A DNA stretch of 59,524 bases from positions 1 to 59,524 of the forward strand of contig CATKZK010000006.1 in assembly GCA_949841325.1 (NCBI GenBank). The letters run 5' to 3'. The number at the start of each line of letters is the position of its first letter. Positions within the stretch are counted from its first letter, which is position 1. Below the pieces are notes generated by a model. That model saw nothing but the letters and a program-made list of their open reading frames with translations. It ran no database searches and was not told where the DNA came from. The position numbers were made by a program, and so were the translations under genes. The stretch comes from an uncultured Bacilli bacterium. GTDB lineage: Bacteria; Bacillota_I; Bacilli_A; RF39; UBA660. This document shows positions 43,186 through 52,923 of this stretch, piece by piece.

Positions 43186-43911
43186 ATGAATATACTTGAT
43201 CTCATCGTGGTCGTTATCATTTTGTTTGGTGCTTTCAAGGGATTTAAACAAGGAGTCATTCGTTCTTGTATTTCTCTTGTTGGAACGGCTGTTGTCTTTG
43301 TGCTTGCTTATTTACTGAAAAATCCAATTAGCATCTTGCTTTATGAAAATCTTCCTTTTATCTCATTTGGTGGTTTATTTAAGGGAGTGTCTTCTTTCAA
43401 TATTATTGTCTATGAAGCCATTGCCTACTTTATTTGTCTTTCTTTACTGTTTGTCGTATTAAAAGTCATTTTAAAGGTAACAGGTATTGTGGATCGTTTA
43501 GTCAAAATGACGATTATATTGGCTTTACCATCAAAATTGTTAGGAGCATTATGTAAGGGGCTAGAATACTACTTATATGTCTTTTTCTTCCTTTTTATCC
43601 TTGCTCAAATTCCAAAGACAACGGGATATTTTCAAGATTCTAAATTGGGGAGTGAAATGGTTAAAAATACGCCTGTACTTTCTGCTACGACAAAAGATAT
43701 GTATAAGTCAGTAACAGAGATTTATACGATTGTTAAAGATCGTGAGGGAAAGAGTGCTGATGAAGTGGACTATGCTTCCTTAGATGTTTTACTGAAATAC
43801 GATGTCGTTTCTGTTCGTTCAGTGGAACGCTTAAAGGAAAAAAAGAAGATTCAGTTTGAAAATGTTGACGTCTTAATTGAAGAATACAAGAAAGGAGAAA
43901 ATTATGATTAA
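43186..43911 (+). CDS. CvpA-family membrane protein
   Basis: 241 residues from ATG 43186 (TAGGAGTG upstream; an earlier ATG at 43162 is less likely). Four membrane helices; the first contains ILDLIVVVIILFGAFKGFKQG, the hallmark start of CvpA proteins, and a later part KLLGALCKGLEYYLYV. CvpA-family proteins are linked to colicin V production and envelope robustness (family knowledge). A hydrophilic tail of about 80 residues follows. Overlaps trxA by eight bases. Confidence 0.85.
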   Translation: MNILDLIVVVIILFGAFKGFKQGVIRSCISLVGTAVVFVLAYLLKNPISILLYENLPFISFGGLFKGVSSFNIIVYEAIAYFICLSLLFVVLKVILKVTGIVDRLVKMTIILALPSKLLGALCKGLEYYLYVFFFLFILAQIPKTTGYFQDSKLGSEMVKNTPVLSATTKDMYKSVTEIYTIVKDREGKSADEVDYASLDVLLKYDVVSVRSVERLKEKKKIQFENVDVLIEEYKKGENYD

Positions 43912-44197
43912 ATATTTAAAAGAAGATCAATTTTATGAAGAAGTAGAGAAGGGGATTACGCTTGTAGATTTTTATGCTGATTGGTGTGGACCTTGTCAAA
44001 AGATGGGAGAAATTTTAGAAACCGTTGATGTCAATGTGTTAAAAGTCAATACGGATGAATTTCAAGAACTTGCCATTCAACATGGAGTCATGAGTATACC
44101 TACACTTATCTTATATAAGGACGGAAGTGAAGTAGATAAGCGTATAGGTTTACAAAGTCGTGAAGAAATTTTAGAATTTGTAAAGAAAAATACATAA
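43904..44197 (+). CDS. trxA: Thioredoxin
   Basis: 97-residue thioredoxin with active site DFYADWCGPCQKMG (Cys31/Cys34) and the cis-proline turn MSIPTLILY. It reduces disulfides in the cytoplasm. Start ATG 43904 follows AGAAAGGAG and overlaps the end of the CvpA-like gene. Ends at a terminator. Confidence 0.93.
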   Translation: MIKYLKEDQFYEEVEKGITLVDFYADWCGPCQKMGEILETVDVNVLKVNTDEFQELAIQHGVMSIPTLILYKDGSEVDKRIGLQSREEILEFVKKNT

Positions 44198-44221
44198 AAG
44201 AGACAAATAAGTCTTTTTTTT
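44198..44221 (+). terminator. Terminator of trxA
   Basis: Stem AAGAGAC/GTCTTTT-like (AGAC/GTCT core), six-base loop, long T-run. Confidence 0.7.
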
Positions 44222-44293
44222 TGAAAAAATGGCAATAAATGCCTTTATTATTTAAAAAATTTGGTATAATAAGATATATAGAGGTTTTGTAGT

Positions 44294-45745
44294 ATGAGAA
44301 ATATTTTGAACAATAATAAAATGATGGCGATTATTTTTACACTTATTGTGATAAGTGTTCTTTTACTTGCTTACTTTTTTATAAAACCAGAAGTAAAGGA
44401 AAAGGAAATTCATGTTTTTTTAAATGGGAATGAACATCAAGCAATTTCTTTGCTCTCAGAATATGTAGATGATGGATTTAAGATGAAGATAGGTAAAGAA
44501 GAAGTCGATACGATGAATTTAGATTATAAAATGTCTTCTACTATCGACCCTTCAGTTCCTGGGAAATATGAAGTCAATTATGAGATTATGTATGATAATC
44601 AAATCTATCATTTAAAAAGGGTAGTTGAAGTAAAAGATGAAGAGGCTCCCGTTTTAACAATAGAACAGGAAGTGGCTGAAAAATATTTCTGTAAAAAGAC
44701 AAATAAGATGAATTTAAGTTATCGTGCAGAAGATAATTATGATGGAATTATTACAGATAAAGTCAAAGTAGAAGTAGGAGAAAAAAATGTTATTTTAAGT
44801 GTTTCTGATTCATCAGGAAATGAAACACGAAAAGAAATTCCTCTAAAAGAGATGGATGATCAAAAGGTCGCGATTATTGAACTAAAGGGAAAAGAGACGG
44901 TTTATATTCCTTTAGGAGGAACTTATGAAGAAGAGGGTGCAACTTTAATTGATGGATGTGGCGATGAAAAATCAGAGGAGATTACCATCACAGGAAATGT
45001 AGATACTCAAACCCCTGGCGAGTATGAGGTTAACTATCAGTATAAAGATGACAATCAAAAGGTGACAAAGACACGTAAAGTTATTGTTTATGAAATTAAG
45101 AAAAATGAAAATATTCAAGAGAATAGTAAAAAAATCGTCTATTTGACTTTTGATGATGGTCCTGGGCAGTATACGGAAGAGTTATTAAACATATTAAAAA
45201 AACATGATGTAAAAGTTACATTTTTTGTGACTAATCAATTTAAAAAATATGTACCTTTGATAAAGAGGGAAAGTGAAGAAGGACATGTTGTGGCGGTTCA
45301 TTCATTAACCCATAATTGGAAAATTTATCAGAGTGTGGAAACTTATATGAAAGATTTTAATGATATGAATGAAATTGTTGCTAAATATACAGGAGAGAAA
45401 AGCAAACTATTTAGATTTCCTGGAGGAAGCAGTAATACGATAAGTCGCAAATATGCGAAGGGAGTGGTATCTTCTATTGCCAGTCATATGACAAAAAATG
45501 GGTATACCTATTTTGATTGGAATGTGGATTCAGAAGATGCTGCAGGTGCTTCAAGTAAGCAAATATTAAGTAATGCAATAAATGGAATCAATAGTAGGGA
45601 TGTATCAGTTGTTCTTATGCATGATATAAAGAAGAATACCATTGCGGTGATTGAAGAGTTTATCGTGTATGCTAAGGAGAATGGATTTACCTTTAAAACA
45701 CTATCTCCATCTGCACAAACTGTACATCATCATATTAATAATTAA
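44294..45745 (+). CDS. Membrane-anchored polysaccharide deacetylase with Ig-like domains
   Basis: 483 residues. N-terminal membrane helix (about 11-30), two Ig-like (DUF5011-type) beta domains (about 35-275, each with a PGKYEVNYE or PGEYEVNYQ end), then a NodB deacetylase domain (about 280-470): YLTFDDGPGQYT with the catalytic Asp, HSLTHNW zinc His pair, FRFPGGS, and DWNVDSEDA. It probably removes acetyl groups from peptidoglycan or wall polysaccharide outside the membrane. It may be co-transcribed with the next gene, 18 bases on. Confidence 0.92.
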   Translation: MRNILNNNKMMAIIFTLIVISVLLLAYFFIKPEVKEKEIHVFLNGNEHQAISLLSEYVDDGFKMKIGKEEVDTMNLDYKMSSTIDPSVPGKYEVNYEIMYDNQIYHLKRVVEVKDEEAPVLTIEQEVAEKYFCKKTNKMNLSYRAEDNYDGIITDKVKVEVGEKNVILSVSDSSGNETRKEIPLKEMDDQKVAIIELKGKETVYIPLGGTYEEEGATLIDGCGDEKSEEITITGNVDTQTPGEYEVNYQYKDDNQKVTKTRKVIVYEIKKNENIQENSKKIVYLTFDDGPGQYTEELLNILKKHDVKVTFFVTNQFKKYVPLIKRESEEGHVVAVHSLTHNWKIYQSVETYMKDFNDMNEIVAKYTGEKSKLFRFPGGSSNTISRKYAKGVVSSIASHMTKNGYTYFDWNVDSEDAAGASSKQILSNAINGINSRDVSVVLMHDIKKNTIAVIEEFIVYAKENGFTFKTLSPSAQTVHHHINN

Positions 45746-45763
45746 GAAATCAGGAGGGTTTAT

Positions 45764-46747
45764 ATGGCAAAGGAAAGAGAAGAAAAGAAAGAAGAGACAT
45801 TAACTAGACGTGAAAAGAGTAAATTAAAAGAAAGTATAATTGAAGAGATTGAAACTGATGTAAAAAGTGAAATCGTTACAAGTGTTATAGAAGATGTTAA
45901 AAAGTCATTTGACAGAGAATACAAAGAGGAGATAAAACAAGCTCTTACAAAAGAAGTAAAGGAAGATATAAAGGAAAGTATCTGGAAAGAACAGAAAAAA
46001 TTACTTCGTCATAAGAATTTTAAGATTGTTCGTTTGACACTTTATGTATTTTTGCTTCTATTGACATCAGTCTATGCGATTTATTGTCTATATAGAGTAG
46101 ATCAATTGGAAGTATTAAAAAATCCTCGAGAAATCTTGCAGACAACCACATCTAAAGTGACGACGACAACAGAGTTAATGAAAGACTTAGAATGGTATAA
46201 AAATGAATATGGTTATTTGTTAGATACCGTTCAAATTACGAATCTTGATTTGTATAAAGGAAACTACAAAATAAGTAGTTTAGAAGAAAAAGAGAAGCTC
46301 GCCTTGGCTTACAAGAATCTAAAAGCGGATAAAATTGAAAAAGAAGGCATTATTCGAACGATTAAAGAAGCCGATTTGGTGGATGCTTATCAAGCATTGT
46401 TTGGAAGTGATCAAGATTATAAAGGTGTTGATTTTGCTGTTGAGGGAGTAAACTTTGCTTACCGCAGTCAATATGGAGAATATATAAGTGTTGATAAGAA
46501 TGATACAAAAGAGAAAATCGTTCAACAAATAATCGAAATTAAAGAAGAAAAGAATAAGATTTGTTTTGTTACAATAGTTGGTATTCTAAAGAATAATCAT
46601 CTTTATAACGTAATTGATGATACTTTAGTCGCTGAAAAATATAATGAAGAGGATTTAGAGCAATATGTCAAAAAACTATCTAAAATGGAATATCAGTTTA
46701 CAAAAAAGGGCAGTGAGTATTTTATAAGTGAGTGGACAGGGAAATAA
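45764..46747 (+). CDS. Coiled-coil membrane protein of unknown function
   Basis: 327 residues. A strongly charged N-terminal 90 residues form a likely coiled coil in the cytoplasm (repeats of I-E-E-I…V-K-S-E-I-V). One membrane helix (about 91-110) follows, then a short Thr-rich linker (TTTSKVTTTTE) and a 190-residue extracytoplasmic domain with no recognised family. Ribosome binding site CAGGAGGG. It follows the deacetylase gene and could work with it at the cell surface, but that is only context. Confidence 0.7.
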   Translation: MAKEREEKKEETLTRREKSKLKESIIEEIETDVKSEIVTSVIEDVKKSFDREYKEEIKQALTKEVKEDIKESIWKEQKKLLRHKNFKIVRLTLYVFLLLLTSVYAIYCLYRVDQLEVLKNPREILQTTTSKVTTTTELMKDLEWYKNEYGYLLDTVQITNLDLYKGNYKISSLEEKEKLALAYKNLKADKIEKEGIIRTIKEADLVDAYQALFGSDQDYKGVDFAVEGVNFAYRSQYGEYISVDKNDTKEKIVQQIIEIKEEKNKICFVTIVGILKNNHLYNVIDDTLVAEKYNEEDLEQYVKKLSKMEYQFTKKGSEYFISEWTGK

Positions 46748-46771
46748 TTGGATAAATTCCAATTTTTTTTT
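46746..46771 (+). terminator. Terminator after the coiled-coil gene
   Basis: Stem ATTGGA/TCCAAT with a five-base loop and a nine-base T-run. Confidence 0.75.
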
Positions 46772-46787
46772 GAAATAAATTTAGAAC

Positions 46788-46814
46788 AATAAAAAAAGCA
46801 ACATTTGTTGCTTT
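46788..46814 (-). terminator. Terminator of the tRNA-Ile/tRNA-Glu unit
   Basis: Minus strand AAAGCAACA/TGTTGCTTT-type stem followed by a T-run, 12 bases after the tRNA-Glu CCA end. Confidence 0.75.
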
Positions 46815-46825
46815 AACTGACTAAT

Positions 46826-46902
46826 TGGTGACCCGTACGGGATTTGAACCCATGAATGCATGCGTGAAAGGCATGTGTGTTCAACCACTTCACCAACGGG
46901 CC
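46826..46902 (-). tRNA. tRNA-Glu (anticodon TTC)
   Basis: 77 bases with CCA encoded. Acceptor GGCCCGT/ACGGGTC, anticodon loop CTTTCAC, T-loop TTCAAAT. Confidence 0.95.
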
Positions 46903-46909
46903 GTATAAA

Positions 46910-46986
<77 letters not shown>

Positions 46987-47005
46987 AATTACTCAGTACT
47001 AGTTC

Positions 47006-47034
47006 ATTTTATCAAAACATTTTCTATTAATCAA
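47006..47034 (-). promoter_or_regulatory. Promoter of the tRNA-Ile/tRNA-Glu unit
   Basis: Minus strand TTGATT, 17-base spacer, TAAAAT, 20 bases before tRNA-Ile. Confidence 0.7.
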
Positions 47035-47141
47035 GAGATTTTTGTTAAAAAAGAACTATTTTTAATAAATTATGCAATTTTTTTCAAAAAAGAACTAATT
47101 TTAGCTATAAAATACACCTATTTAATAGAAATTTTCTTTCA

Positions 47142-47711
47142 TTATCTTAGTTTGTTTCGATCTTTTATCGAATTGATTCTTTCTTGATTTAGTTTTAATG
47201 ACTCTTCAAGATTCTCGTGATAAAAAACATTTCCTTTAAAATTGTAACCTATTAGATCTTCTGAAATCGTATCAATAGGAATACCTCCAATCGATTCATG
47301 AAACTTATTTGCAGGATTTCCGACTAAACATTCGGCTATTAGTGTTGTATATCCTTGATTTATAAGTTCTTGCAGAAGAGATATGGTAAGCATTCTACCA
47401 ATATGAAGCCCTTGGTATTCTTCTAAAATATAAATGGAATATATTTCACCACTTCTTGGATATTTTTCATTTAGTGATTTTCCATATGAAGCAAAACCGA
47501 CTATTTGACCATTAAAAATTGCGACATATGTATTTTGTTTTTCAGCAATATCTAATTTCTTCTTTTCGATTCGTTGTTGAGTTTTTACTTGTAATCTTTC
47601 TATTAATTCATTTGGAATTAAATCTTTATATGTGGAGTGCCATACGTCAATAGTAATGTCGATTATTTTTTCGGCATCTTCCACAGTAGCTTTTCGGATT
47701 TTTATGTTCAT
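47142..47711 (-). CDS. GNAT-family acetyltransferase
   Basis: 189 residues. MNIKIRKATVEDAEKIIDI start, GQIVGFASYGKS, IYSIYILEEYQGLHIGRMLTISLL (acetyl-CoA binding loop Q-G-L-H-I-G) and ECLVGNPANKFHESIGG near the C-terminus are the usual GNAT order. Ribosome binding site AGAAAGG. The substrate is unknown. Downstream, the convergent tRNA promoter region lies 100 bases away. Confidence 0.87.
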   Translation of the reverse strand: MNIKIRKATVEDAEKIIDITIDVWHSTYKDLIPNELIERLQVKTQQRIEKKKLDIAEKQNTYVAIFNGQIVGFASYGKSLNEKYPRSGEIYSIYILEEYQGLHIGRMLTISLLQELINQGYTTLIAECLVGNPANKFHESIGGIPIDTISEDLIGYNFKGNVFYHENLEESLKLNQERINSIKDRNKLR

Positions 47712-47854
47712 AATTTATTACCTTTCTATATTATAATAGCACAAAATAGAATGGATAGAAATCATTTTGTGTATTTAAAAAGTTCTTACTTTACTATTTT
47801 CATCACTAAAGTTTATCAATCATTATTCTTTCATAAATCTAATGCATATTAAAA

Positions 47855-47872
47855 CTCGAATTTCCATTCGAG
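47855..47872 (-). terminator. Terminator of tRNA-Lys
   Basis: Minus strand CTCGAA/TTCGAG stem with a six-base loop, then TTTT. Confidence 0.55.
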
Positions 47873-47885
47873 CTATTATTCAATC

Positions 47886-47961
47886 TGGTGTCCCCTTAGG
47901 GATTCGAACCCTAGACCCACTGATTAAGAGTCAGTTGCTCTACCAACTGAGCTAAGGAGAC
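47886..47961 (-). tRNA. tRNA-Lys (anticodon CTT)
   Basis: 76 bases with CCA encoded. Acceptor GTCTCCT/AGGGGAC, anticodon loop CTCTTAA. An extended -10 (TATGCTATAAT) lies about 18 bases upstream on the minus strand. Confidence 0.95.
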
Positions 47962-48044
47962 ATCTCTAATACTTCTTCATTATAGCATAAATTTTAAAAA
48001 AATCTAGCAAAAATGCAAAAAAAAATGCAGTATCTATAAAAAAG

Positions 48045-48296
48045 CTATTTTTTATAAATCACTTCATGGTGTAATACGCTTTTTGGATACGGCTTCTTTT
48101 CATCAGTTAAGCTGAGTAAATAATCTACTGAAACTTGATAAAACTTAGCCAGTATTGTGAGTTTATCGATGGGAATGAGTCTAATTCCTGTCTCATATCG
48201 AGAATAAACGACTTGTGAGATTTTTAATACGCGGGCAATGTCTCTTTGTAATAAATCACGATCTTCTCTTATTTCCTTTAATCTATCAATATTCAT
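48045..48296 (-). CDS. Xre-family helix-turn-helix regulator
   Basis: 83-residue DNA-binding protein. Helix-turn-helix LLQRDIARVLKISQVVYSRYETG, followed by IDKLTILAKFYQVSVDYLLSLTDE. Its architecture parallels the regulator at 11289-11525, so they are probably paralogues. Ribosome binding site AAAGGTGAT. It is divergent from the large ABC transporter gene, whose expression it might affect. Confidence 0.9.
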   Translation of the reverse strand: MNIDRLKEIREDRDLLQRDIARVLKISQVVYSRYETGIRLIPIDKLTILAKFYQVSVDYLLSLTDEKKPYPKSVLHHEVIYKK

Positions 48297-48604
48297 ATAA
48301 TCACCTTTTATATAGTTAATTTACAATCAAGTTTAGGAAAATTTAAAAATCTATAACCAAATAGTTATAACAAATTTTGAAAATTTGTATAAAAAATAAA
48401 TGGAGAGAGTAGAATAAACTATCTTATTTTAAAATATGTAGAAGTGTTTTAAAACAAAGGGAAACAAATAGTTCCATAAATGGTGCTCTCCTAAGACTTT
48501 CTATTTCTACTTTGTTGAAAAAAAGAAAGATTAGTGCTAAAATAAATACTAATTTTTGAATAAAAGAAGAGAAAAAAACATAGAATGAAAAGAGATGAGT
48601 AGTT
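48297..48604. other. 308-base intergenic region between Xre and the MacB-like gene
   Basis: AT-rich. It holds the Xre upstream region near 48300-48360 (CTATATAAAAGG and ACCAAATAGTTATAAC tracts, possible operators) and, nearer 48535-48560, a GCTAAAATAAATAC stretch that could be the -10 of the ABC gene. No ORF or terminator stands out. Confidence 0.4.
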
Positions 48605-51600
48605 ATGTTACAAATTAAAAATGTCTGTAAAGAATATAAAACGGGAAAATTAGTACAAAAAGCTTTGGATAATGTGAGTTTAAATTTGCGTGATAATGAA
48701 TTTGTTGCTATTCTTGGTCCATCAGGTTCAGGAAAAACAACTTTATTAAATATTATTGGTGGACTTGATCGATATGATTCAGGGGATTTAATTATTAACA
48801 ATATTTCCACAAAAGAATACAAAGATAAAGATTGGGATTCATATCGTAATCATACGATTGGTTTTGTCTTTCAAAGCTATAATTTGATTCCACATCAAAG
48901 TCTTTTATCTAATGTTGAACTTGCTTTGACTATATCGGGTATATCAAAAAATGAAAGACGTAGACGAGCAAAAAATGCCTTAGAACAAGTTGGTCTTGGA
49001 TCACAAGCACACAAAAAGCCAAATCAATTATCAGGTGGGCAAATGCAAAGGGTCGCGATTGCACGTGCATTGGTCAATGATCCCGATATCCTTCTTGCTG
49101 ATGAACCAACAGGAGCCTTAGATAGTGCCACTTCTATTCAAGTCATGAATTTGCTAAGTGAAGTAGCAAAGGACCGACTTGTTGTTATGGTTACTCACAA
49201 TCCAGAACTTGCAGAAGAATATGCAACACGTATCGTCAATCTTAAAGATGGTGTTATTTTAAGTGATTCAAATCCATGTAAAGGAAGAAAGACGGAAAAA
49301 AGCGAAATCAAATATCAAAATCTTGGTCATACATCGATGTCTTTTCTTACCTCACTTCTTTTAAGCTTCCATAATTTAAAAACAAAAAAGGGAAGAACTC
49401 TTCTTACTGCCTTTGCGGGCTCGATTGGCATTATTGGCATTGCTTTGATTTTGTCTTTGTCAAATGGAGTAAATGCCTATATTAAAAATATTGAGGAAGA
49501 AACATTATCAGAATATCCTATTCAAATACAAAGTACAGGATTTGATATCAGTGCCTTTATGAACATAGAAAGCAAAGAGACAAAGAAGAATCAAGAAAAT
49601 GAGATGGAAGTGAGCAAGAGAATTGTCAATATGTTCTCAAAAATTGGTAAAAATGATTTAGCTTCTTTAAAAGAATACTTAGAGAGTGATGAAAGTGGCA
49701 TTAAAGAATACACAAAGGCAGTGGAGTATACCTATAATGTTACTCCTAGAATATATAGTAATGATACAAAGAATTTACGACAATTGAATCCAGATATGAC
49801 GTTCAATAGCTTAGGTATGGGGTCTAGTGTGAGTTCAAATAGTATGATGTCTAGTATGATGAGTACAGATGTTTTCTTTCAAATGCCTAGTGATACATCT
49901 CTATATGAACATCAATATGATGTCAAAAAAGGAAGATGGCCTAAAAACTATAATGAGTGTGTCCTCGTATTGACAAGTGAAGGGAACATAATCGATTTAC
50001 TTCTATATACGCTTGGATTAAGAGATTATAAAGAATTAGATGATATTGTTGAAGAATTTATGGTAGGAGAAAATGTCACAACACCTGATTTTACGGAGAC
50101 ATATTCTTATGATGATATTTTAGGGCATACTTTTAAACTGATTAACAGTACTGATTTATATCAATACGATAAAAAATACAAAATATGGAAAGATAAAAGT
50201 GACAATAAAAAATATATGAAAAAACTGGTAGAAAAGGGAGAAAATTTATCCATTGTTGGAATCGTTGCCCCTAAAAAAGATGCAACGGTTACAATGTTAC
50301 AACCAGGTATTGGATATTCTTCTTCTTTAATCAATCACATCATCGAAAAATCCTCTGAGAGTGATATTGTCAAAAAACAACTTGCAAAGAAAAATGTCAA
50401 TGTGTTTACTGGGAAAAAGTTTGATGATACTTCAAAAGACAATGGATTTAAAATGGATTCTTTGATGAAAATAGACAATAAGAAACTCAAGAAAGCTTTT
50501 AAAGTGGATGCTTCCAAGATTAAAGTTGATTTTAGTCAATTGGAAAATGTGGCAGAGAATATGAATATACCACCTATCGATATAGAAACGATTTTAAAAA
50601 ATCTTCAATTTTCTATTTCTGAGAAAGAGATGAATACCCTTATTCAGGAACTATTGAAAGGATATGAAGAGTATCTCAATACATCTTCAGGAAATGGAAT
50701 GCATGAGCTTACCAAACAGCTCAGTGAATACTTATCCTCCAAAGAGGCCAGTGAGATTATTCAAGAAGAGATTGAAAAAGCGATTCAAGAAAATGGAAGT
50801 TTTACGATAACACAAGAACAGATGCAAAAAATATTGGATCGTGTTTTAGAAGGATATGAACAATACGCAAAAGATCATGGGTATATGAACATTGAAATGA
50901 TGGAAAAAACTTTTTTAGAGTTTTTAAACTCTAAAGAAGCTAAAGAGATTTTAAGTAAAAGTTTAACAAATATTATAAAATCACAAAATTTAGATAAACA
51001 AATAAAGAAGATTATAGAAACTTATATGAAATCGGCGATAAAAGTGATGAGTAAGTCTATTGAAAAAGAAATGACTTCTTCTATCTCAGCACTTAGCAAA
51101 TCAATGGCTCAAGCCATCAGCATAGATACAAAAACTTTTGCAAGTGCATTCAAAATGAATATGAGCGAAGAAGAATTAACTGAATTAATGGCCTCTTTAA
51201 TGAGTAAAGAAGTAACTACTTATGAAAACAATTTGAAAAAACTAGATTATGCAGATTATGATGAACCATCAGGAATTAATTTATTTCCTCGCGATTTTGA
51301 AGGAAATAAGGCTATTACAAATCTATTAAGTGAATATAATGAAAGAATGAAACAAGAGGGTGAAGAAGACAAAGTTATTTCGTATACTGATATGGTTGGA
51401 ACTTTAATGAGTTCTGTTACAACGATCATTAATGTTATTAGTTATGTTTTAATTGCCTTTGTTAGTATATCACTTGTTGTCTCTTCTATCATGATTGGTG
51501 TTATTACGTTTATTAGTGTGTTAGAGAGAAAGAAAGAAATTGGAATCTTAAGAGCGATGGGAGCTAGTAAGCAAAATGTTGCTCAAGTATTTAATGCTGA

Positions 51601-51841
51601 AACCTTTATTATTGGAGCTTGTGCTGGATTTATGGGAATTGGCATTACTCTGATTCTTTTGATTCCTATCAATAAACTTATCGCGATAATATCTGATGGG
51701 GCTAATGTAAAAGCTTTATTACCATTTGGCTCCTCAATTATCTTAATTGTTTTAAGTACTATTTTAACCCTTATAGGAGGTTTAATTCCTTCTAGAAAGG
51801 CAGCTAAAGAAGATCCTGTATTAGCCTTAAGAAGTGAATAA
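48605..51841 (+). CDS. MacB-like ABC transporter with very large extracytoplasmic domain
   Basis: 1,078 residues. ATPase domain 1-230: Walker [10 protein letters not shown] (about 39), signature [15 protein letters not shown], Walker [13 protein letters not shown], switch His VTHN. A first membrane helix (about 270-290) leads to an outside domain of about 600 residues that contains long coiled-coil/helical repeats (for example [19 protein letters not shown] and similar [12 protein letters not shown] repeats, 640-880) and glutamate/serine-rich stretches. Three C-terminal membrane helices (about 940-1060) contain [19 protein letters not shown], the FtsX/MacB motif. Such proteins act as mechanotransmitters rather than classic pumps (family knowledge). 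Terminator follows. Confidence 0.9.
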   Translation: MLQIKNVCKEYKTGKLVQKALDNVSLNLRDNEFVAILGPSGSGKTTLLNIIGGLDRYDSGDLIINNISTKEYKDKDWDSYRNHTIGFVFQSYNLIPHQSLLSNVELALTISGISKNERRRRAKNALEQVGLGSQAHKKPNQLSGGQMQRVAIARALVNDPDILLADEPTGALDSATSIQVMNLLSEVAKDRLVVMVTHNPELAEEYATRIVNLKDGVILSDSNPCKGRKTEKSEIKYQNLGHTSMSFLTSLLLSFHNLKTKKGRTLLTAFAGSIGIIGIALILSLSNGVNAYIKNIEEETLSEYPIQIQSTGFDISAFMNIESKETKKNQENEMEVSKRIVNMFSKIGKNDLASLKEYLESDESGIKEYTKAVEYTYNVTPRIYSNDTKNLRQLNPDMTFNSLGMGSSVSSNSMMSSMMSTDVFFQMPSDTSLYEHQYDVKKGRWPKNYNECVLVLTSEGNIIDLLLYTLGLRDYKELDDIVEEFMVGENVTTPDFTETYSYDDILGHTFKLINSTDLYQYDKKYKIWKDKSDNKKYMKKLVEKGENLSIVGIVAPKKDATVTMLQPGIGYSSSLINHIIEKSSESDIVKKQLAKKNVNVFTGKKFDDTSKDNGFKMDSLMKIDNKKLKKAFKVDASKIKVDFSQLENVAENMNIPPIDIETILKNLQFSISEKEMNTLIQELLKGYEEYLNTSSGNGMHELTKQLSEYLSSKEASEIIQEEIEKAIQENGSFTITQEQMQKILDRVLEGYEQYAKDHGYMNIEMMEKTFLEFLNSKEAKEILSKSLTNIIKSQNLDKQIKKIIETYMKSAIKVMSKSIEKEMTSSISALSKSMAQAISIDTKTFASAFKMNMSEEELTELMASLMSKEVTTYENNLKKLDYADYDEPSGINLFPRDFEGNKAITNLLSEYNERMKQEGEEDKVISYTDMVGTLMSSVTTIINVISYVLIAFVSISLVVSSIMIGVITFISVLERKKEIGILRAMGASKQNVAQVFNAETFIIGACAGFMGIGITLILLIPINKLIAIISDGANVKALLPFGSSIILIVLSTILTLIGGLIPSRKAAKEDPVLALRSE

Positions 51842-51854
51842 ATGAAAATGAAAA

Positions 51855-51880
51855 AAGAAATGAAATGCATTTCTTTTTTT
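51855..51880 (+). terminator. Terminator of the MacB-like gene
   Basis: Stem AGAAATG/CATTTCT, five-base loop, T-run. Confidence 0.8.
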
Positions 51881-51912
51881 GATGAAAACGGTTATTTAAC
51901 AAAATAACTATC

Positions 51913-51941
51913 TTGAACTAAAGAGTAAAATAGCTTACAAT
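51913..51941 (+). promoter_or_regulatory. Sigma-A promoter with structured leader
   Basis: TTGAAC (51913), 17-base spacer, TACAAT (51936). The leader contains GTAGGAT…ATCCTAC (about 51955-51992) that can form a stem around the start of the uORF. Confidence 0.7.
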
Positions 51942-51973
51942 ATAAGTAGTGTAGTAGGATTGAATAAGGAAAT

Positions 51974-52027
51974 ATGACCCATTTATCCTACAATAAAGGC
52001 ATGGCTGAATTTTTTGAATGGGGATGA
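51974..52027 (+). CDS. Candidate upstream leader peptide
   Basis: 17 codons: MTHLSYNKGMAEFFEWG then TGA, with AAGGAAAT before the ATG. It ends four bases before the start of the next gene, so translation could be coupled. The ribosome binding site and start lie in the loop of the GTAGGAT/ATCCTAC stem, and the 3' arm of that stem lies within the ORF. No known peptide match; it may be chance. Confidence 0.35.
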   Translation: MTHLSYNKGMAEFFEWG

Positions 52028-52031
52028 AGAT

Positions 52032-52871
52032 ATGAATGATAATAAGAATAATGAGAATATTGTAAAACCAGAATTAGTGAATTTAAATAAGGTGCCAGTT
52101 GGAAATGAAAATCCAACATTAAATCAAGAGAGAGCAAATATTGTAAGTGCAAGTATTCAAGCGAATAAGGCCATTGATGAGAAAAAAGCGAAAGAAGTCA
52201 ATAATACAATTAAGAATGGAAAGCATAATAAAGCATGGTATACCCTTGTCGTACTCTTTTTCTTAGGAGTAACTGCTGTTTGTCTTTTTGGGGTGTATTC
52301 TCTATCTAAATACTTAATGAAAGATACAGATGAATCAAAGACAACGACAACCACGAAGATAAGTGATTTATCTCATTTCTTAAATTACTTAAAGGATGGA
52401 ACTAAGGTAAGAAAATACCAAAGTGAACATTATATCTTGCTTTTAGGAAAAGATAATCTTGACTTAAATCAAAAAAAGAACTATTATTTGCTTTTACAAA
52501 CTGGGGAAAATGGTATTCTAAATAAGAAAGATGGAACATATACTATTAGTGAGGATGGTGTTTTACTTGATGGCAATAAATATACTTTTAATGAAAAAGG
52601 TATCTCTTATCAAGGAGAAGTATTAGCATCGAAAGATTCCGAAATGAAATACTATCAATACCAAGATAATGAAAAATCTTATTTCCTTTTGATTAATGGA
52701 ACTATAAAAGGAGAATATGCTCAGTTTATTGTCTCTTCTACGAATCAAACTCAAGTGATGTCGGGAGTTTATACAGAAACAAAAGATAGTATCAAGTTTT
52801 TAAATTATGAATTTAAAAAGAACAATGAAGGGATTATTTACCAAAACTATACACTAAAAATGTATAGCTAA
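52032..52871 (+). CDS. Single-pass membrane protein of unknown function
   Basis: 279 residues from ATG 52032 (GGGGATGAAG upstream; the earlier in-frame TTG is less likely). Asn/Lys-rich cytoplasmic region of about 65 residues, one membrane helix (WYTLVVLFFLGVTAVCLFGVY, about 68-90), then an external part beginning with a Thr-run. Repeated beta-hairpin-like segments (YTISEDGVLLDGNKYTFNEKGISYQG) suggest a small beta domain. No recognised family. It has its own promoter. Confidence 0.7.
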   Translation: MNDNKNNENIVKPELVNLNKVPVGNENPTLNQERANIVSASIQANKAIDEKKAKEVNNTIKNGKHNKAWYTLVVLFFLGVTAVCLFGVYSLSKYLMKDTDESKTTTTTKISDLSHFLNYLKDGTKVRKYQSEHYILLLGKDNLDLNQKKNYYLLLQTGENGILNKKDGTYTISEDGVLLDGNKYTFNEKGISYQGEVLASKDSEMKYYQYQDNEKSYFLLINGTIKGEYAQFIVSSTNQTQVMSGVYTETKDSIKFLNYEFKKNNEGIIYQNYTLKMYS

Positions 52872-52923
52872 GTAGACAAGGTTGTTTTTAGATGGTATAC
52901 TTTAAAAAGTGGAGTGATAAAAC

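Noticed and set aside
48424-48822. 132-codon ORF on the minus strand
   Set aside because: It overlaps the strongly supported start of the MacB-like ATPase and the intergenic region, has hydrophobic, low-complexity sequence and no ribosome binding site.
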